Part shown: positions 23,850 to 35,319 of the stretch, piece by piece
Numbering within the stretch: the stretch's first letter is position 1
Layout of the letters: every line of letters starts with the position of its first letter
Program-made: the position numbers and the translations under genes
Assembly: GCA_038501195.1 (NCBI GenBank)
Contig: JBBPUQ010000003.1
Span: 3,874,501-3,938,500 of the forward strand
DNA from: Nemania diffusa
Lineage: Eukaryota; Ascomycota; Sordariomycetes; Xylariales; Xylariaceae
Length of the DNA: 64,000 nt
Direction of reading: 5' to 3'
Notes under the pieces: generated by a model
What the model was told of the DNA's origin: nothing
Database searches by the model: none
The model's input: only the letters and a program-made list of their open reading frames with translations

Positions 23850-26800
23850 ATGTCGATTGGAAAGATAACGGCATCCGCCATTTTGGCGCCAGTGGAGGCA
23901 ACTATGGCTCTAGCCAACCTCAACTTTGACTTCTCTCTTGTTCAAGTCAAAGCACCGGAGGAATATCAGCCTATCAGGGCAGCCCTTTCTTCTGTACGCA
24001 CTAAAGAAGCCGAAGAAGGATCTTTTCACATCACCGCTCGGAAGCTAGGTGCCCTCTTCAAAGGGGTAGTCCCGAATACTAATAATCTATTTCGGGCGTA
24101 TGGACTTAGGGCCAGCGAAATCATCCAAAATCCCACTCACAACCCGCGAGGGACCAAGGTTGACGGAATCTTTATGGATCAAATTGGCGCCGACGGCACA
24201 TCGATTTGGGCAGCGGCTACTTCCGGAAATGATGCTATTGCTGTGCATCTTCTTGCCTGTATGCTGGCAAGACTTTGGACTGGCTCGCAGGCTACATCGC
24301 TATGGGTGGAACTTGTGAAAGAGCGACAGAAGATTCTATTGACTAATGAAGCGGATGATCCTTGCGCCATCCCTTCTCTTTCGGCTTCGAAGATTTCTCT
24401 AACGAGAGAGCAACTTGCGATCTGGGATGCTAGTGCTAGATCTTGGTTGCGCACGGCAGATCAAGTCAAGGAAGTTGCTCAAAAGCAGTTATTGCTGATT
24501 ATCAACAATCTCGGTATCGGAATAAACAATAGAACTACCGTCTATGACAGTGTCGTGCATGTCTGGACTATCGCAATGACCATGGTAGATCGACTAATTG
24601 GGGGGATCCCGCAGAGTGTGACGGAAGGAGGAATACTCCTAGGGCTTTCGTCCTGGCACTTATATCCAGATATGATGGTGGTAGTCAAAGGCTCCAAAGT
24701 TATCAAACAGCGCGATGACTTGATTTCGCCAGGTGGAATTGTTACGCTTGGTTTGAAAAGTTCTAGAAAGCCGGATCAAGGTATTTTCTGGTCACTTCCA
24801 CTATCGTTCCACAGATACTACGGCAACCCTCTTATAGTCAAGGGCACTTACAGTGCTCATTCAGCTCGGGTCTCGGTTGACGACCTATTCTTAGTGGGCC
24901 TCGGAAGCCTTTTGAGTTACTGGCTCGGCGACTTTGCTGAGCTTGTGATTGGAGCTGAGATAATCTCTCTTCTATACTCAACGATCGAAACAGAGCTCGG
25001 TCCAATAGCGAAAATAAGCTGGGTAGCGATCCTTGCATCTGCTGCGAATAAGTATATTGCCTCAATTAAAAGCGGCGAAACGGGACAAATTCAACTCGTC
25101 AAAACTGGACGTAGGCGCTACGGCGGCTTCCTCAACCCAAACGCGCCTGTACCTAGGCTTTTTGGCCTGGATAAGCCATCCAACATCTTGTCCGTTATGG
25201 AAAGCGACGAGGGTAGAGTCAGCTTTCTTCGTTACATGGCTAGAGAATCTGGCACGAAGGCTACTTTCATCATACAGTATAGGAGCGACTCGTCAGATAT
25301 CATTGATCACAGGATTGAATGCGCTACTGTGTCTGGGTTTAGTACACGCAATACGGCTACGAAGAGAAAATTTAACCAATCCCACTGTGGGACACAGAAG
25401 GAAAATGTGCACACGCCTACTCTGTCACGTTGGCTCACCGGCGAGGGAAGCAATCAAGATATTGCCAAGCGTGCAAGTATATTGGCTAAGAGCGGCGAGC
25501 GGATTCATTCACTACCAAAAGGAACGAGGATGCCGTGCTTCGGTAATTACTACTGCTGGAGACGAGCTCCGGCCGAATTACTCACCGAGCTTGGTCAGAG
25601 TGCGCATTTCGACGCCAACCAAAACTCGGTAGAGTTCAGGCTCATACTTGGGGACCCAGAATCCGCAGCATTGTATGTTGTATTAGGAAGCATACTTGAC
25701 GAATCCAAAGAGATGAAAAGTATCCCTCCAAGTTCTATTCGCCATGCGATAGCGCAACAGCACGTATCCCCCGTCAAGTTGGCATGCTATCTAGATGATT
25801 TTTCGGGGAACTACGGAAAGAGGAACCCTCTACGAGCATTAGCGACAATTTCTAGTATTCTGGATCCTACCCAGGGTGCAACAGTACCTCTTGGACTTGC
25901 ATCACGATATATCGGTAAGACGAGATGGGCGGAATCCGCTGCCGCCGCTAACATGGGGGCATCTCGATACCGCTCACTGATGCCGTACACACTTTCACTA
26001 CCAGAAGCATTCGCGTGCATCATAATGACTGAGTCTGGATCATTTGATTTCGATCCCTCAACGCTAGAGTCGGTGATGGCAGTATCAAGCGGAAATTCCC
26101 TTTATGTTGCCAGCCAGCTGCTACATGATCCGCTTCATAACACAGCCCAGCACATGATCACAATGATTATTGGCAACCTTGGAAGGCCCGGAATCGCACT
26201 TCTAGTCCCTCCAAAGGAGCCTAGAATCCGAGAAGAGAATGATTGGACATGCATTAACCATGATCGCTTTGATGGGAAGGAAGAGGATTGTTTTCAATAT
26301 ACAACACTTCATCTTAGTCTTTCGGACTGGCAGATGCCCCTCAATTATGGAGAGCATGGACTGAGAGACTCAGAGGTCTCTTTTGTCGAAGCGCTTGTAT
26401 CTTTGCATGATCATGGAGAGTGGATAGCCGATCTGGATGTTCTGGGGTCGCTCTCAAGCCCAAATCTACATTTACTGAACTTCGTGGCCGTATCAACGAT
26501 GGACGGTTATAAGCCAGATCACCGGGAATGCAGTAACATTGAACTCTCCCAATTCGTCTCTGTTGATAGGTGGGAAGAGCTACTAGAGCCACCGATAGAA
26601 TTTGGAGTTGTCAGAGCTTCAGGTAATTGGCAGGCTCGGCTAGCGGCAACTGTCTTAGCAGTGCAGAAAGGCTACCAGACATACGTTGTGCCAAAGACAG
26701 CGTGCTGGGGGTGTTGTTTGCAGTATCAGGCTCTTACGCAAGCCGATGAGGACGAAGAAGAAGATAAGGAAGAAGAATATAACGAGGAATATAACGAGGA

Positions 26801-26945
26801 ATATAACGAGGAAGATGACGAGGAAGATGACGAGGAGGAAGAATATTGGGCGTGTGTGGAGGATAGGAACGACTCGGAACATACTAGTCGCGAAGGAAGT
26901 ACAGTCGAAAAACTAGATATTTGGACGAAAATCTTTATCGCTTGA
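23850..26945 (+). CDS. Intronless 1031-residue fungal protein of unknown function
   Basis: I recognise this only as the type of large uncharacterised protein found in plant-associated Sordariomycetes; I cannot name a domain or function. It is one uninterrupted frame. The N-terminal half has an ordered look, with GALFKGVVPNTNNLFRAYG, a DGIFMDQIGADGTSIWAAATSG segment near residue 105, and repeated mentions of LLGLSSWHLYPDMMV. A hydrophobic region (about 350-395, including LFLVGLGSLLSYWLGDFAELVIG) may be buried or membrane-associated, but no signal peptide is obvious. A Cys-containing CWGCC motif lies near 950-954. The C-terminal part has an acidic run encoded by five tandem 12-base units (26775-26834: three EYNE, two EDDE). 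Codon use is less GC-rich than in the housekeeping neighbours, and it lies directly beside a tRNA gene. Both fit an accessory or transferred gene but do not prove it. Confidence 0.75.
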   Translation: MSIGKITASAILAPVEATMALANLNFDFSLVQVKAPEEYQPIRAALSSVRTKEAEEGSFHITARKLGALFKGVVPNTNNLFRAYGLRASEIIQNPTHNPRGTKVDGIFMDQIGADGTSIWAAATSGNDAIAVHLLACMLARLWTGSQATSLWVELVKERQKILLTNEADDPCAIPSLSASKISLTREQLAIWDASARSWLRTADQVKEVAQKQLLLIINNLGIGINNRTTVYDSVVHVWTIAMTMVDRLIGGIPQSVTEGGILLGLSSWHLYPDMMVVVKGSKVIKQRDDLISPGGIVTLGLKSSRKPDQGIFWSLPLSFHRYYGNPLIVKGTYSAHSARVSVDDLFLVGLGSLLSYWLGDFAELVIGAEIISLLYSTIETELGPIAKISWVAILASAANKYIASIKSGETGQIQLVKTGRRRYGGFLNPNAPVPRLFGLDKPSNILSVMESDEGRVSFLRYMARESGTKATFIIQYRSDSSDIIDHRIECATVSGFSTRNTATKRKFNQSHCGTQKENVHTPTLSRWLTGEGSNQDIAKRASILAKSGERIHSLPKGTRMPCFGNYYCWRRAPAELLTELGQSAHFDANQNSVEFRLILGDPESAALYVVLGSILDESKEMKSIPPSSIRHAIAQQHVSPVKLACYLDDFSGNYGKRNPLRALATISSILDPTQGATVPLGLASRYIGKTRWAESAAAANMGASRYRSLMPYTLSLPEAFACIIMTESGSFDFDPSTLESVMAVSSGNSLYVASQLLHDPLHNTAQHMITMIIGNLGRPGIALLVPPKEPRIREENDWTCINHDRFDGKEEDCFQYTTLHLSLSDWQMPLNYGEHGLRDSEVSFVEALVSLHDHGEWIADLDVLGSLSSPNLHLLNFVAVSTMDGYKPDHRECSNIELSQFVSVDRWEELLEPPIEFGVVRASGNWQARLAATVLAVQKGYQTYVVPKTACWGCCLQYQALTQADEDEEEDKEEEYNEEYNEEYNEEDDEEDDEEEEYWACVEDRNDSEHTSREGSTVEKLDIWTKIFIA
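26775..26834 (+). repeat. 12-base tandem repeat in the acidic tail
   Basis: Three copies of gaatataacgag are followed by two of gaagatgacgag, in frame with the 1031-residue protein and coding EYNE and EDDE. Such arrays change length easily by slippage, so copy number may vary between strains. Confidence 0.85.
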
Positions 26946-29900
26946 AGAAAAGCTAGGGACAAAAAGAAACAATATTGGAATCAAGACTCGGCCTTGTTCA
27001 TCATTGCAAGATATTTCGATGGTTGTAAGGGTGTGATTATAACAGTTGTGTTGTTGTATTTGCATGGGATAAATTGCAATTATATATAACTGTTCCAAAT
27101 ATGGGGGTTGAATCGATTACTATATATTATTCAATCTACATCTCACTTTCTGCTACTACTTTACTTCAGTACCCTTCACTGCACTTATTAAAACAGTTTT
27201 TAATATTAAATAGAGTTGCTAGTTTTAATTAATTAGTTATATAAACAATCGGTTTTTATTTTAACAGATATTTTTCACTAACTTATTTATAGAAAAACAG
27301 ACGGGATCCCGAGTTCTCCAGTGGGTATGGTCGTACGTGGCAGAGTACAGTGTTGTTTAGGTTCATATACTAACGTATATGCTGGTCCCAGTATGCTTTT
27401 ATGATGCTTGAGTTGAAGTCTTGGATACGCAGCCATATTGAAACTTCACTTCAATTCTCTAGGCTCCACACCACAAGCTTCTATCTCGCTTGTACTTCTA
27501 TTTTGATATATATAGGTATATATATTACCCACTCCAATGGGACTTAAGCTTTCACATGGAAAATTAAGGACTCACCTTACCCACTACTATGATCCGTCCC
27601 GTGCATATTAAGTCTAGCACAGTCTTATTGACCATCCTCGTACTAGGCAGTGGCTTGTCAAGAACAATTATGGAGTGAATGGAATCGCTTAAATAAGTAG
27701 GATGAACAAATGCAACTTTCGCATCTTTAGGCTGCAATATTACAGTACTGCGCCTCTGAAGATATCTGGCGCATTTGTAAGCCGCATACCGAGCACTGCC
27801 GACTTCCGAGTTAGGATATATCGTGATCTCTTAGTATTAGTAAGTTTGCGTATTGACTCTCTTGTTGCGCGAACTGTCCGAAAATCTCGCCGTTGGCTTA
27901 ATTCTATACGCACGCTACCTAATACTTGTGTCGGACAGATTCGTAATTCATAGGTGTCTCGTTTAGCTACTACATATATACCGTAATTGCTCTAGAGTCT
28001 AACTATAGTAATGGCATGTATTATTTGGTCGTGATGTTTTATATCATAACGCCCTGGTCGTCAAGATAAAGTTTCTCCATTCTCTGGCTCCTAAATCATT
28101 TGTCCAATGAGAGTGGAGGAGGTGGCTATTTACGGAAATGATAGCCGACAGCCCTACAGGTAACATCGCAATGCAGCAGCATGTAGATATAGAAAGAAGT
28201 TTAAGATACGTCGTATGAAATCCTTATCAATTAATTTAGATCTAATTTTGTACTTATATAATAAAACTGCAGATTGCCTTCGCCACTCCGTGCCAGTGCA
28301 TCTTAAGACCTTACCTTGGTGGTTATTTTGGAGGAGCTGAAAAATGACTAAAAAATACGAACATACGTCGATTATTCTTGAATAGGAAATAGTCCTAGTA
28401 ATATAGATAGTATATAAGCGTTGTGGCATGCTTGGCATTGCTAGAACTAGTTTAGCACCACGGTGCTCAGCCATTGGGAACACCAGCCGGATCGCCATTC
28501 CGCCTCATACCGAGTAAGTCAGCCTTGGGGATAAATACTCAAAAAAAAAAAAACGTGCTTCATCGGGCCGTCTCCGCATGCAACGCTAGAAATACACCTG
28601 ATTCACCAACCCTTCAGCTGGTCGCACGTGAGCATTCGAACTGTGCCGTAGTGGTATAAGTCCCCGCCTCAATCATTCTTTAGGAGAAGCCTCTAGTGGG
28701 ATTAGATAGGAATTACGGGAAATGACATGCCTAAGAATTGTGATTAGAGAGGTGTTATGTGACGTCAATGGAGGCTAATACGGAAAGTCATCATCGTACC
28801 GATTAAGGAAATCTATCACTTAGTAAGACTTTGAGACTCCGGGAAGTTTACCATCGACCTCGCCGCCCATACAACCACGAGTTCAATCCTGCCATTATGA
28901 GCTACATAGCCATAGATCGATCATACCCTAACTACGGGTTGATAATAAGTATATAAAGAGAGAGATGGAACCCAAAGCCTAGTATCTATATCGAAGAAAC
29001 CATCACCAACCTCATCTAGCTCACCTCGATCAAAGTTCCTCGGCATCACATTCTCCATCCCCTTCTCCCACTCAAAACAGTTTAAAAACAACATCATATC
29101 TAAAAACATGGTTGTGATCCTAGCAGCGGTTTCAGTCGCCATCAAAGGCCAAGGAGGTAGTTCATCTGGCTCTTCAACTGTCAAGAGCGAGACTTCCCCA
29201 GCTCCGGCACCAACGCCACCACCAACAACCTCGTCGTGAGTCGACCCCCTGATTCCGTAGAAAGTAGTAGGTTATGCTAATAATTCCATATTAGTCAACA
29301 CTGGGACAGTCTACAGGACGATTGGTCCAATTATTGATCTACCAGATGCGGCGACTGGCTAATGATTTCTCTTCGTAAGTCTAACAAGTCATAGAGAGTT
29401 TGAAATCTTTAAACTTGCTAATGAATCCTTATCTAGGAGACTGCCAAATCCGGTCGACAATTATAGTCAGCCGGTCCAGGATGTGACAATGACCTGGACT
29501 TGAAAAATCAAGCTGGCAATGCGTGTGGCAACACTGTATGAACTATGGGAAGGAGAGCATGGTTAAGAGGACAATGTATAACAGAAATGTATAACAATAG
29601 ACTTAGATGGAGAGTTTTGGCTAAAGGGGAGGGGAAACATACCCAGGGTTCACATGGTATGTTAAGAGGCTTGCTTTCTTTTCTTTTGTTGGTTAGGCGG
29701 TATTAAAGGACACAGACTCACACTCGTTTGTTCATTCATTCATCACATAAATATAGCCAGATTCTTCACCTCGCCAGTATTACACTAGACGCAGTGATAG
29801 AAATAGATCGCATTCTCAAGGTAACAAGAATACTGGGAGGAACACAACGCAGTCTATTAGTCTAATTAACTCCTTGAATACCTAGGCATTCCTGTCACGG

Positions 29901-30125
29901 TCCCAACCGTGAGCCTATAGTAGCTGCATACAGTAAAGGTTTCCCAACCTTGACAACGTTCTACTTTTGTATTCTGCATGGGTGGTGTTGTGGTATAGCG
30001 TTGCAGTTCTGTTCCGTGACAATTCCGTAAAATATCCCATCACAAAGCCGCCCTTAGGAAGTACTCTAATCGTGACTCATGAAGATTATTTCCCTCTGTG
30101 GTACGCCTACTGAATGATCGCTCTA
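26946..30125. other. Long intergenic region
   Basis: About 3.2 kb with no secure gene. A short AT-rich patch at about 27180-27300 resembles the left-end island and may be another decayed repeat. A tRNA-Asp-like 5' half occurs at about 28645-28671. A possible small spliced gene lies at 29108-29502. Short minus-strand frames at 28154-28498 and 28921-29184 are not convincing. Confidence 0.45.
29108..29502 (+). CDS. Possible small spliced gene, poorly supported
   Basis: An ATG at 29108 opens MVVILAAVSVAIKGQGG and a Ser/Pro/Thr-rich stretch up to a GTGAGT donor at 29238. Two further blocks with good splice borders follow: an acceptor TTAG near 29294, a donor GTAAGT near 29375, and an acceptor TCTAG near 29437 with a TGA-ended frame after it. 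The second and third blocks join in one open frame, but that frame does not continue cleanly from the ATG at 29108 with any simple acceptor I tried. The gene may use another start, be non-coding, or be broken. No family recognised. Confidence 0.2.
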
Positions 30126-30956
30126 TCACGCCAGCGATGATCTTTGAAACAAGTCGAGGTCAAACCCGCCATCTTCAAGTTCATCATCACTCAAGTCAGT
30201 CACGAATGTTCGCGCGTTCTTGAGAATCTGCACCCCGTTTCCATCGGCGGCGGGGATGGAGATATCGCAATAAGCCATGCGGTACGCGTCCGACTCGTAA
30301 GTGCAGAGTCTCGGGACGTACTCAGGTTTGTCACACAACCACGCCGCGCCCTGGACCAGTGCCTCTTCGCCGTCGGCGGCGGTTGCGGGCACGAGCGCCG
30401 GGTACGGTCCCCACATCTTGATTTTCCAGCCTTTGATGCTTGCGTTCGTGAGAAGGGGAAGGGGGTTTGTGGCCTCGTCATTCCACATTCGAATAACTCT
30501 GCGCAACACGTTGGGGACTTGCAACGATCCGTAGAAGAAGAAGTAGAAGGGCTCGAAGGTGACCACGGGAGTATCGCTGCCCTCTTTTGATTCGTTTCGA
30601 GGGTTGCTGGTTTCGTTGTTGCCATTCTCGTGGTTGGTAGCATCAACAGCGCCTCCTTCACTCACACCCTGGGTTGTAACCGGAGCTGTGATGTTGCTAG
30701 AAACATGTTCGGAAGTGATGTCGATCTCTTCGTTTTCAAGGGCGTCGTTGGCGAGCATGTAGAGTGTATCATTTGTGGCTGTGGTGGATAGGCCACGGAT
30801 GGCGAGGATAGACGCGTTTATCGCATTAGCTTCCGCGATGGGTGTGGACATTGGATCCTGCGCTATGATGGGTGGTAGGGTAGTTATGGTGTTGATTGGA
30901 TCTTGTCCCGGGGCGGGAAGAGACCCAGTAGCAGAGGCATTCTCGTTGCAAGGCAT
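30126..30956 (-). CDS. Gamma-glutamylcyclotransferase-like (AIG2-type) protein
   Basis: 276 residues, single exon. The first 125 or so residues are low complexity, rich in Asn, Thr, Ala and Glu, without a domain. The C-terminal half has the cyclotransferase-like barrel: FYFFFYGSLQVPNVLRRV (about 133-150; the YGSL nucleotide-like turn is the family signature), then IKGWKIKMWGPYPALVPA, VQGAAWLCDKPEYVPRLCTYESDAYRMAYCDI and a final acidic tail. Enzymes of this fold cyclise gamma-glutamyl amines or act on related amide bonds; fungal AIG2-like members are largely uncharacterised, so the substrate is not assigned. The upstream region carries a 35-base tandem repeat. Confidence 0.8.
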   Translation of the reverse strand: MPCNENASATGSLPAPGQDPINTITTLPPIIAQDPMSTPIAEANAINASILAIRGLSTTATNDTLYMLANDALENEEIDITSEHVSSNITAPVTTQGVSEGGAVDATNHENGNNETSNPRNESKEGSDTPVVTFEPFYFFFYGSLQVPNVLRRVIRMWNDEATNPLPLLTNASIKGWKIKMWGPYPALVPATAADGEEALVQGAAWLCDKPEYVPRLCTYESDAYRMAYCDISIPAADGNGVQILKNARTFVTDLSDDELEDGGFDLDLFQRSSLA

Positions 30957-30970
30957 TGTGGTCTAGGTAG

Positions 30971-31074
30971 GTGTGTATGTTACGAATAGGACTTGTGGGT
31001 TGAATGTGGTATGTTACGAGTAAGACTTGTGGGTTGAAGGTGTGTATGTTACAAGTAGGACTTGTGGGTTGATT
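30971..31074. repeat. Three-copy 34-35-base tandem repeat upstream of the GGCT-like gene
   Basis: Units 30971-31005, 31006-31039 and 31040-31074 share the core tatgttac(g/a)a(a/g)ta(g/a)gacttgtgggttga with a few substitutions; part of a fourth unit follows. It lies 15-120 bases upstream of the minus-strand start codon, in the promoter or 5' leader. Confidence 0.85.
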
Positions 31075-31521
31075 GTGGTATGTGTTCGGTTGGGTAAAGT
31101 AATTCTGTTAAGCTTGTTGCTTGCTATTGTAGTTTGCGACAGTCACGTTTTTATTTAAATACCTAGGTACTCAGTTTGATAGGCAGCTCCAGGACACTTC
31201 TGGCACGTGTTGGTCTCTTGTGGAATTTATCTATCTTCATATATGAACCAACCCACAAGGTCTCAAAGAGACAGCAAAGCCTTGTAGCATAACACTCAAA
31301 GGATCATCAAAGGATTATCAAAGGATAAAGAGGTACCTAGTTGGTAACACGGTCGTAAGCATCAATAACGACATGAGCTATGCGCAACTACAAAGTGACT
31401 AAGCTTGCCTGCCGCCGTCACTTAACAATGCCTTTATAACATAATACAAAAGATAGTGACACCGCAATCACAACTCCATCACCCTAAACTAACATACTCT
31501 ACAAACAACCATCTGTTTTCT

Positions 31522-34500
31522 TTATTTTGGCGCCTGGCCCTCGACAAAGTCTAGGGCTTGCTCTGTACTAACGCAGTTGATGGTGCTGTTCTTGTTCCTA
31601 AACAAGACACCGTAGCATTTATCAGCGACGAGCACAATTTCTGGTCGGAAAGTAGTGCAGATAAATTGCGTCCCAGCAGTATCTGAGATGGACTGGAGAA
31701 GCCCGGCGACTGCTGTACGGTATTGCGCGTCTAGGTTGGCATCGACTTCATCGAAAATGACCATGGGGCTAGATTCGGTTTGCTGGAGGGCAAAGATCAA
31801 GCAAAGAGCGCAAAGACCTGTAGGTGGTTAGTATATATGAGTAGACGTATACTGACTGCTTGATGTCAACTTACTCTTTTGGCCACCGGAGAGCTGCTGG
31901 ATACGTTGCTGCTCATCAGCCACCTTCGAGTTGAACGAGACACTGATGCCGACGCCTGTGTAATTCTCTACGCTGCTCCGGTGTTCTTCGTCTGACTCCT
32001 CGGGATCTATACGTCTATCTGTTCGTCTTTGGATGACAAGGCGACCATGGCCAGCGGGTACGAGTCGTTCAAATATTGTCGCAAATTCCTTCGAAACTTG
32101 CTTGAATGTTCGCTCGATGGCTTCGTCTTTGCGCTGATCTAGATGCTGCACAAGCTCCTCAATAGATTGCTGGGACTGATCGAGCTCTTCGCGGCGCTTC
32201 ATGAGTTGCTCTTGCTGCACAGTAAAGCTGTTATATTGCTCTAAAGCTTTTTTGTTGACGTGCTTATATTTTTTAAGCGCATCTGCGACCTTCTTCAGGC
32301 GGTTGCTGATCTGGATTTTGCGTGCATTAGTTAGTGGTGTCTGCCGTTGAGAAGATAGGAGAAGCTGTAACTTACCGTCTTTGCATCTAGGCGTTCGTAC
32401 TTGAAGGCATCATCAGGCACGATGCCAAGGTCACGAATGTTCTTCGCGCACTCAGCAGCTCGTGTCGTGAGCAGTGCCTTCTTCTGAATATTACGGTCTA
32501 TCCTTTTTTGCTGCTTAGCAATCTCTCTTGCAATCTCTTGTAGCTCTTCCTCCTTCTGATCTCTTTTCTTTCCTAGATTCGCGACTTTAGACTCTGTGGA
32601 ATCGAGCTGCTTGTCGTTCTCCTGGAGCTGGCTTTCTAACAAAGCTGTCGCGTTCTGCGACTTCTTGAGCTCCCGTTTTGCATCTCTCAAATCATCACTT
32701 CCACTAGAAGCACCCTCAATGGCCTGGCTGGTGAGTTGATCGAGCTTTAGCCTAAGGTTGGTGCGCAGATCAAGCTCAAGCTTATTCTTCCGGTTCCCCA
32801 GCTCTCGTCGATTGGCACTAACCTCATTCCATTCCCTCTGCAGCTCTTGTACCTGAGAGCTGAACTGCTCTAATTGTCGCTCTTCGCCGGCTGTCAGAGC
32901 CTTCTTAAAGTCTGACGCCAATTCCGACTCATGAGCGCTAAGAATATCACCAAACTCTTTCATATTCTTATCGACAAGATCTCGCCGTCCAATGGCCGTC
33001 TCGAGTCGATCTCGAGCTAAGGCAACTTGACTATTTTTCGTGTTTAACTCGGCGCGAAGGGGCCCGTGACTGTTATCCATCTGTCGGAGTTGCTGCTCTG
33101 CTTTGCGCTCTTCGCCCTGCGCAAGGCTGACTTCTTGATCCTTCTTTTCTAATTCTCTCTGAAGCACAGACGCGTCTTCGTGCAACTGATCGTATCTATG
33201 TCTCGATTCTTGCAAAGAGTGTAGAGCATCCAGCCGTGAATTGCGGGGGTCGATATACCCACCCGTCATGGCACCTCGCTTGTTAGTAGTATCACCATCA
33301 AGCGTAACGACGTTAACCCCATGACTTTTAGCGTACTGGCTACCTATGGTTAGGTCACGGCACACGATGGTAGTACCGAATACTTGACGGAAGGCCTTTT
33401 CATATTCTGGGTTGTACCTGATTTTGTTCAGTAGAGGTATAGCGTCTTGTGCATTTGGTAGTTTTGCGGGCTTCGGCTGTAATCTTGATAGTGGCATGAA
33501 CGTGATTCTGCCACCGGATTGCTTCTGTAATGCTTTCACTAGGAAAGTGGCCGTCTCATCGTTATCCACGACGTAGTGAAACAAGCTAGCGCCTGCAACC
33601 TGTTCTACGGGTAAACGATACGCTTCGTCAACGGTCAACAGCTCTGCTAGCGTGCCATAAGCACCAGGGATATCGTGCTTTTGTTTGAGTCGGCGGATGG
33701 ATTCCAGACCAAGCCAAGTGTTGGAGTCCATACTCCTTCTTAGGACATTCTCGGCCTTGGCCCTTTCTTCTTGGGCATCTAGGAGTTCTTTGTCTAGGGT
33801 GTCGTCTTGCTTACGAAGTTGTTTGATTTCTTCTTGAAGCTTATGAACGACATCCTTGGCCTTATTATACCTTTCTGAGAGGGTAGCTCGATCACTGCTA
33901 AATGCGCCATTCTTTTGACGCAAGGATTCTATTTCTTCCTCCAACTCCTGAATGGATATCTGAATATTGTTGACTTGTTCTTCGGCGTCGAGACGCGTTG
34001 CTTTTTGTGTGCCCAAGGTCATGTTTAGGTCGTCTATTTCTTTTTTGAGCCAACTGTCTCGTTCGGACTTGGTCCGAAATTGGGTGCCTCTCGTCTGCTT
34101 TGTGAAGAGACGTTGTCTCCCAGCTTCCGCAGTGTCGAGAGTCTGTCTTACTTCTGCTTCTTTCCGCTTCCTCTTTTCTAACTCGGGCATTAGTTTCCTG
34201 AGCTCAGTCTCCTTGGATGAGATAGCCTCCTTGACACGGTTCAGCTCGACATCGTGTTCCTCCTTTGCCTGCTCTTGAGCTGACAGGCTGTCTGATAGGC
34301 TCTTAACAGCGAGTTCGGCCTTGGCTCTCGCTTTGGCGTTATCGCGTCGATCTTCTTCTAGTTGTCGGCGATCGATGCGAAGGAGCTCCATCTGCTTCTG
34401 TAATTTATGGATCTCCGCATCTAGCGAGGCAATGACTTTCTCGCCTGCGTTGTAGCTATCACGGTTCTCGTCCGTGTCTTCGATGCCACCTTGACGTGAC

Positions 34501-35319
34501 TCTTCCAGCTCCTCCAAGGCCTCTTCGACTGCAATTTGATCCTTGCGATGGTATGCATATTCCAAGCAACGGCGCTCCCGATCTTTATCTTGATAGCCTC
34601 GAAGCTCCTCTTTCTCTTCCTCTAGCTCACTCAAGCGTTCCCTGATGTAATCTAACAACTCGTCAATTTTGTCTCTCTTATTGTTGGTATCGGTCATAAT
34701 CTTGAGGGATTCGGTCCGACGAGATTCGTAGACTTGTGTACCAGCGACCTCTTTGAGAAGGTTCAGTCGGTCCGACTCTTTCATGTTGGTAAGGGCGGTG
34801 ACTCGACCCTGGGGCACAATATAGTATGGGTTGGATTTTGAAAAGCCTGCCGTCTCCAACAGATTCGTGACGTCGACTTTGGTGACAACCTTCTTGTCTA
34901 GTGAATACTCGTCTTTCTTGAGTCCAATTGTCCGGCGCAAAATAACCTCTTTGTTACCAGTGTGAAATCGGTCGTCACTATTATCGAATATGATCTCGAC
35001 GTAGGCAGACATGACCGCAGAGCCGGAACCTTCGTGCAGCAGCGCCTGGCGTTCCTCGCGACTCATCTGGGTGTAGGCATCGCTCAGGACAAATCGAATC
35101 GCAGCAAAAAAATTGCTCTTGCCCGAACCATTGCGACCGACGATGACATTAGTCTTTGGTGAGAAGGGTTCCATGACCGTCTGGTCCTTGTAGCTGCGCA
35201 AGCATTCCATTAGCATGCATACACAGTGAAAAGAGAGCCCCTCGCTGGGGCTGGTCGCCATCATCGCACGCGCGCACCCACCTTTTGAAGCCCTGAATAA
35301 TAATCTGCTTGATATACAT
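31522..35319 (-). CDS. smc3: SMC3, cohesin ATPase subunit
   Basis: Structural-maintenance-of-chromosomes subunit that pairs with SMC1 and RAD21 in cohesin to hold sister chromatids and extrude loops. Four exons, 35319-35282 (38 nt), 35193-32376, 32310-31875 and 31817-31522, give 1195 residues. The start MYIKQIIIQGFKSYKDQ is restored by splicing the short first exon into the long one. Walker A is GRNGSGKSN (32-40); the Lys pair acetylated by Eco1-type enzymes is visible at 105-106 (GLKKDEY); then long coiled coils around a hinge (GAYGTLAELLTVDEAY to GGYIDPRNSR), the ABC signature LSGGQKS formed across the last splice site, and Walker B MVIFDEVDANLD. An ATG further upstream (35462) would add a sequence unlike any SMC3 N-terminus and is rejected. 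Confidence 0.97.
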
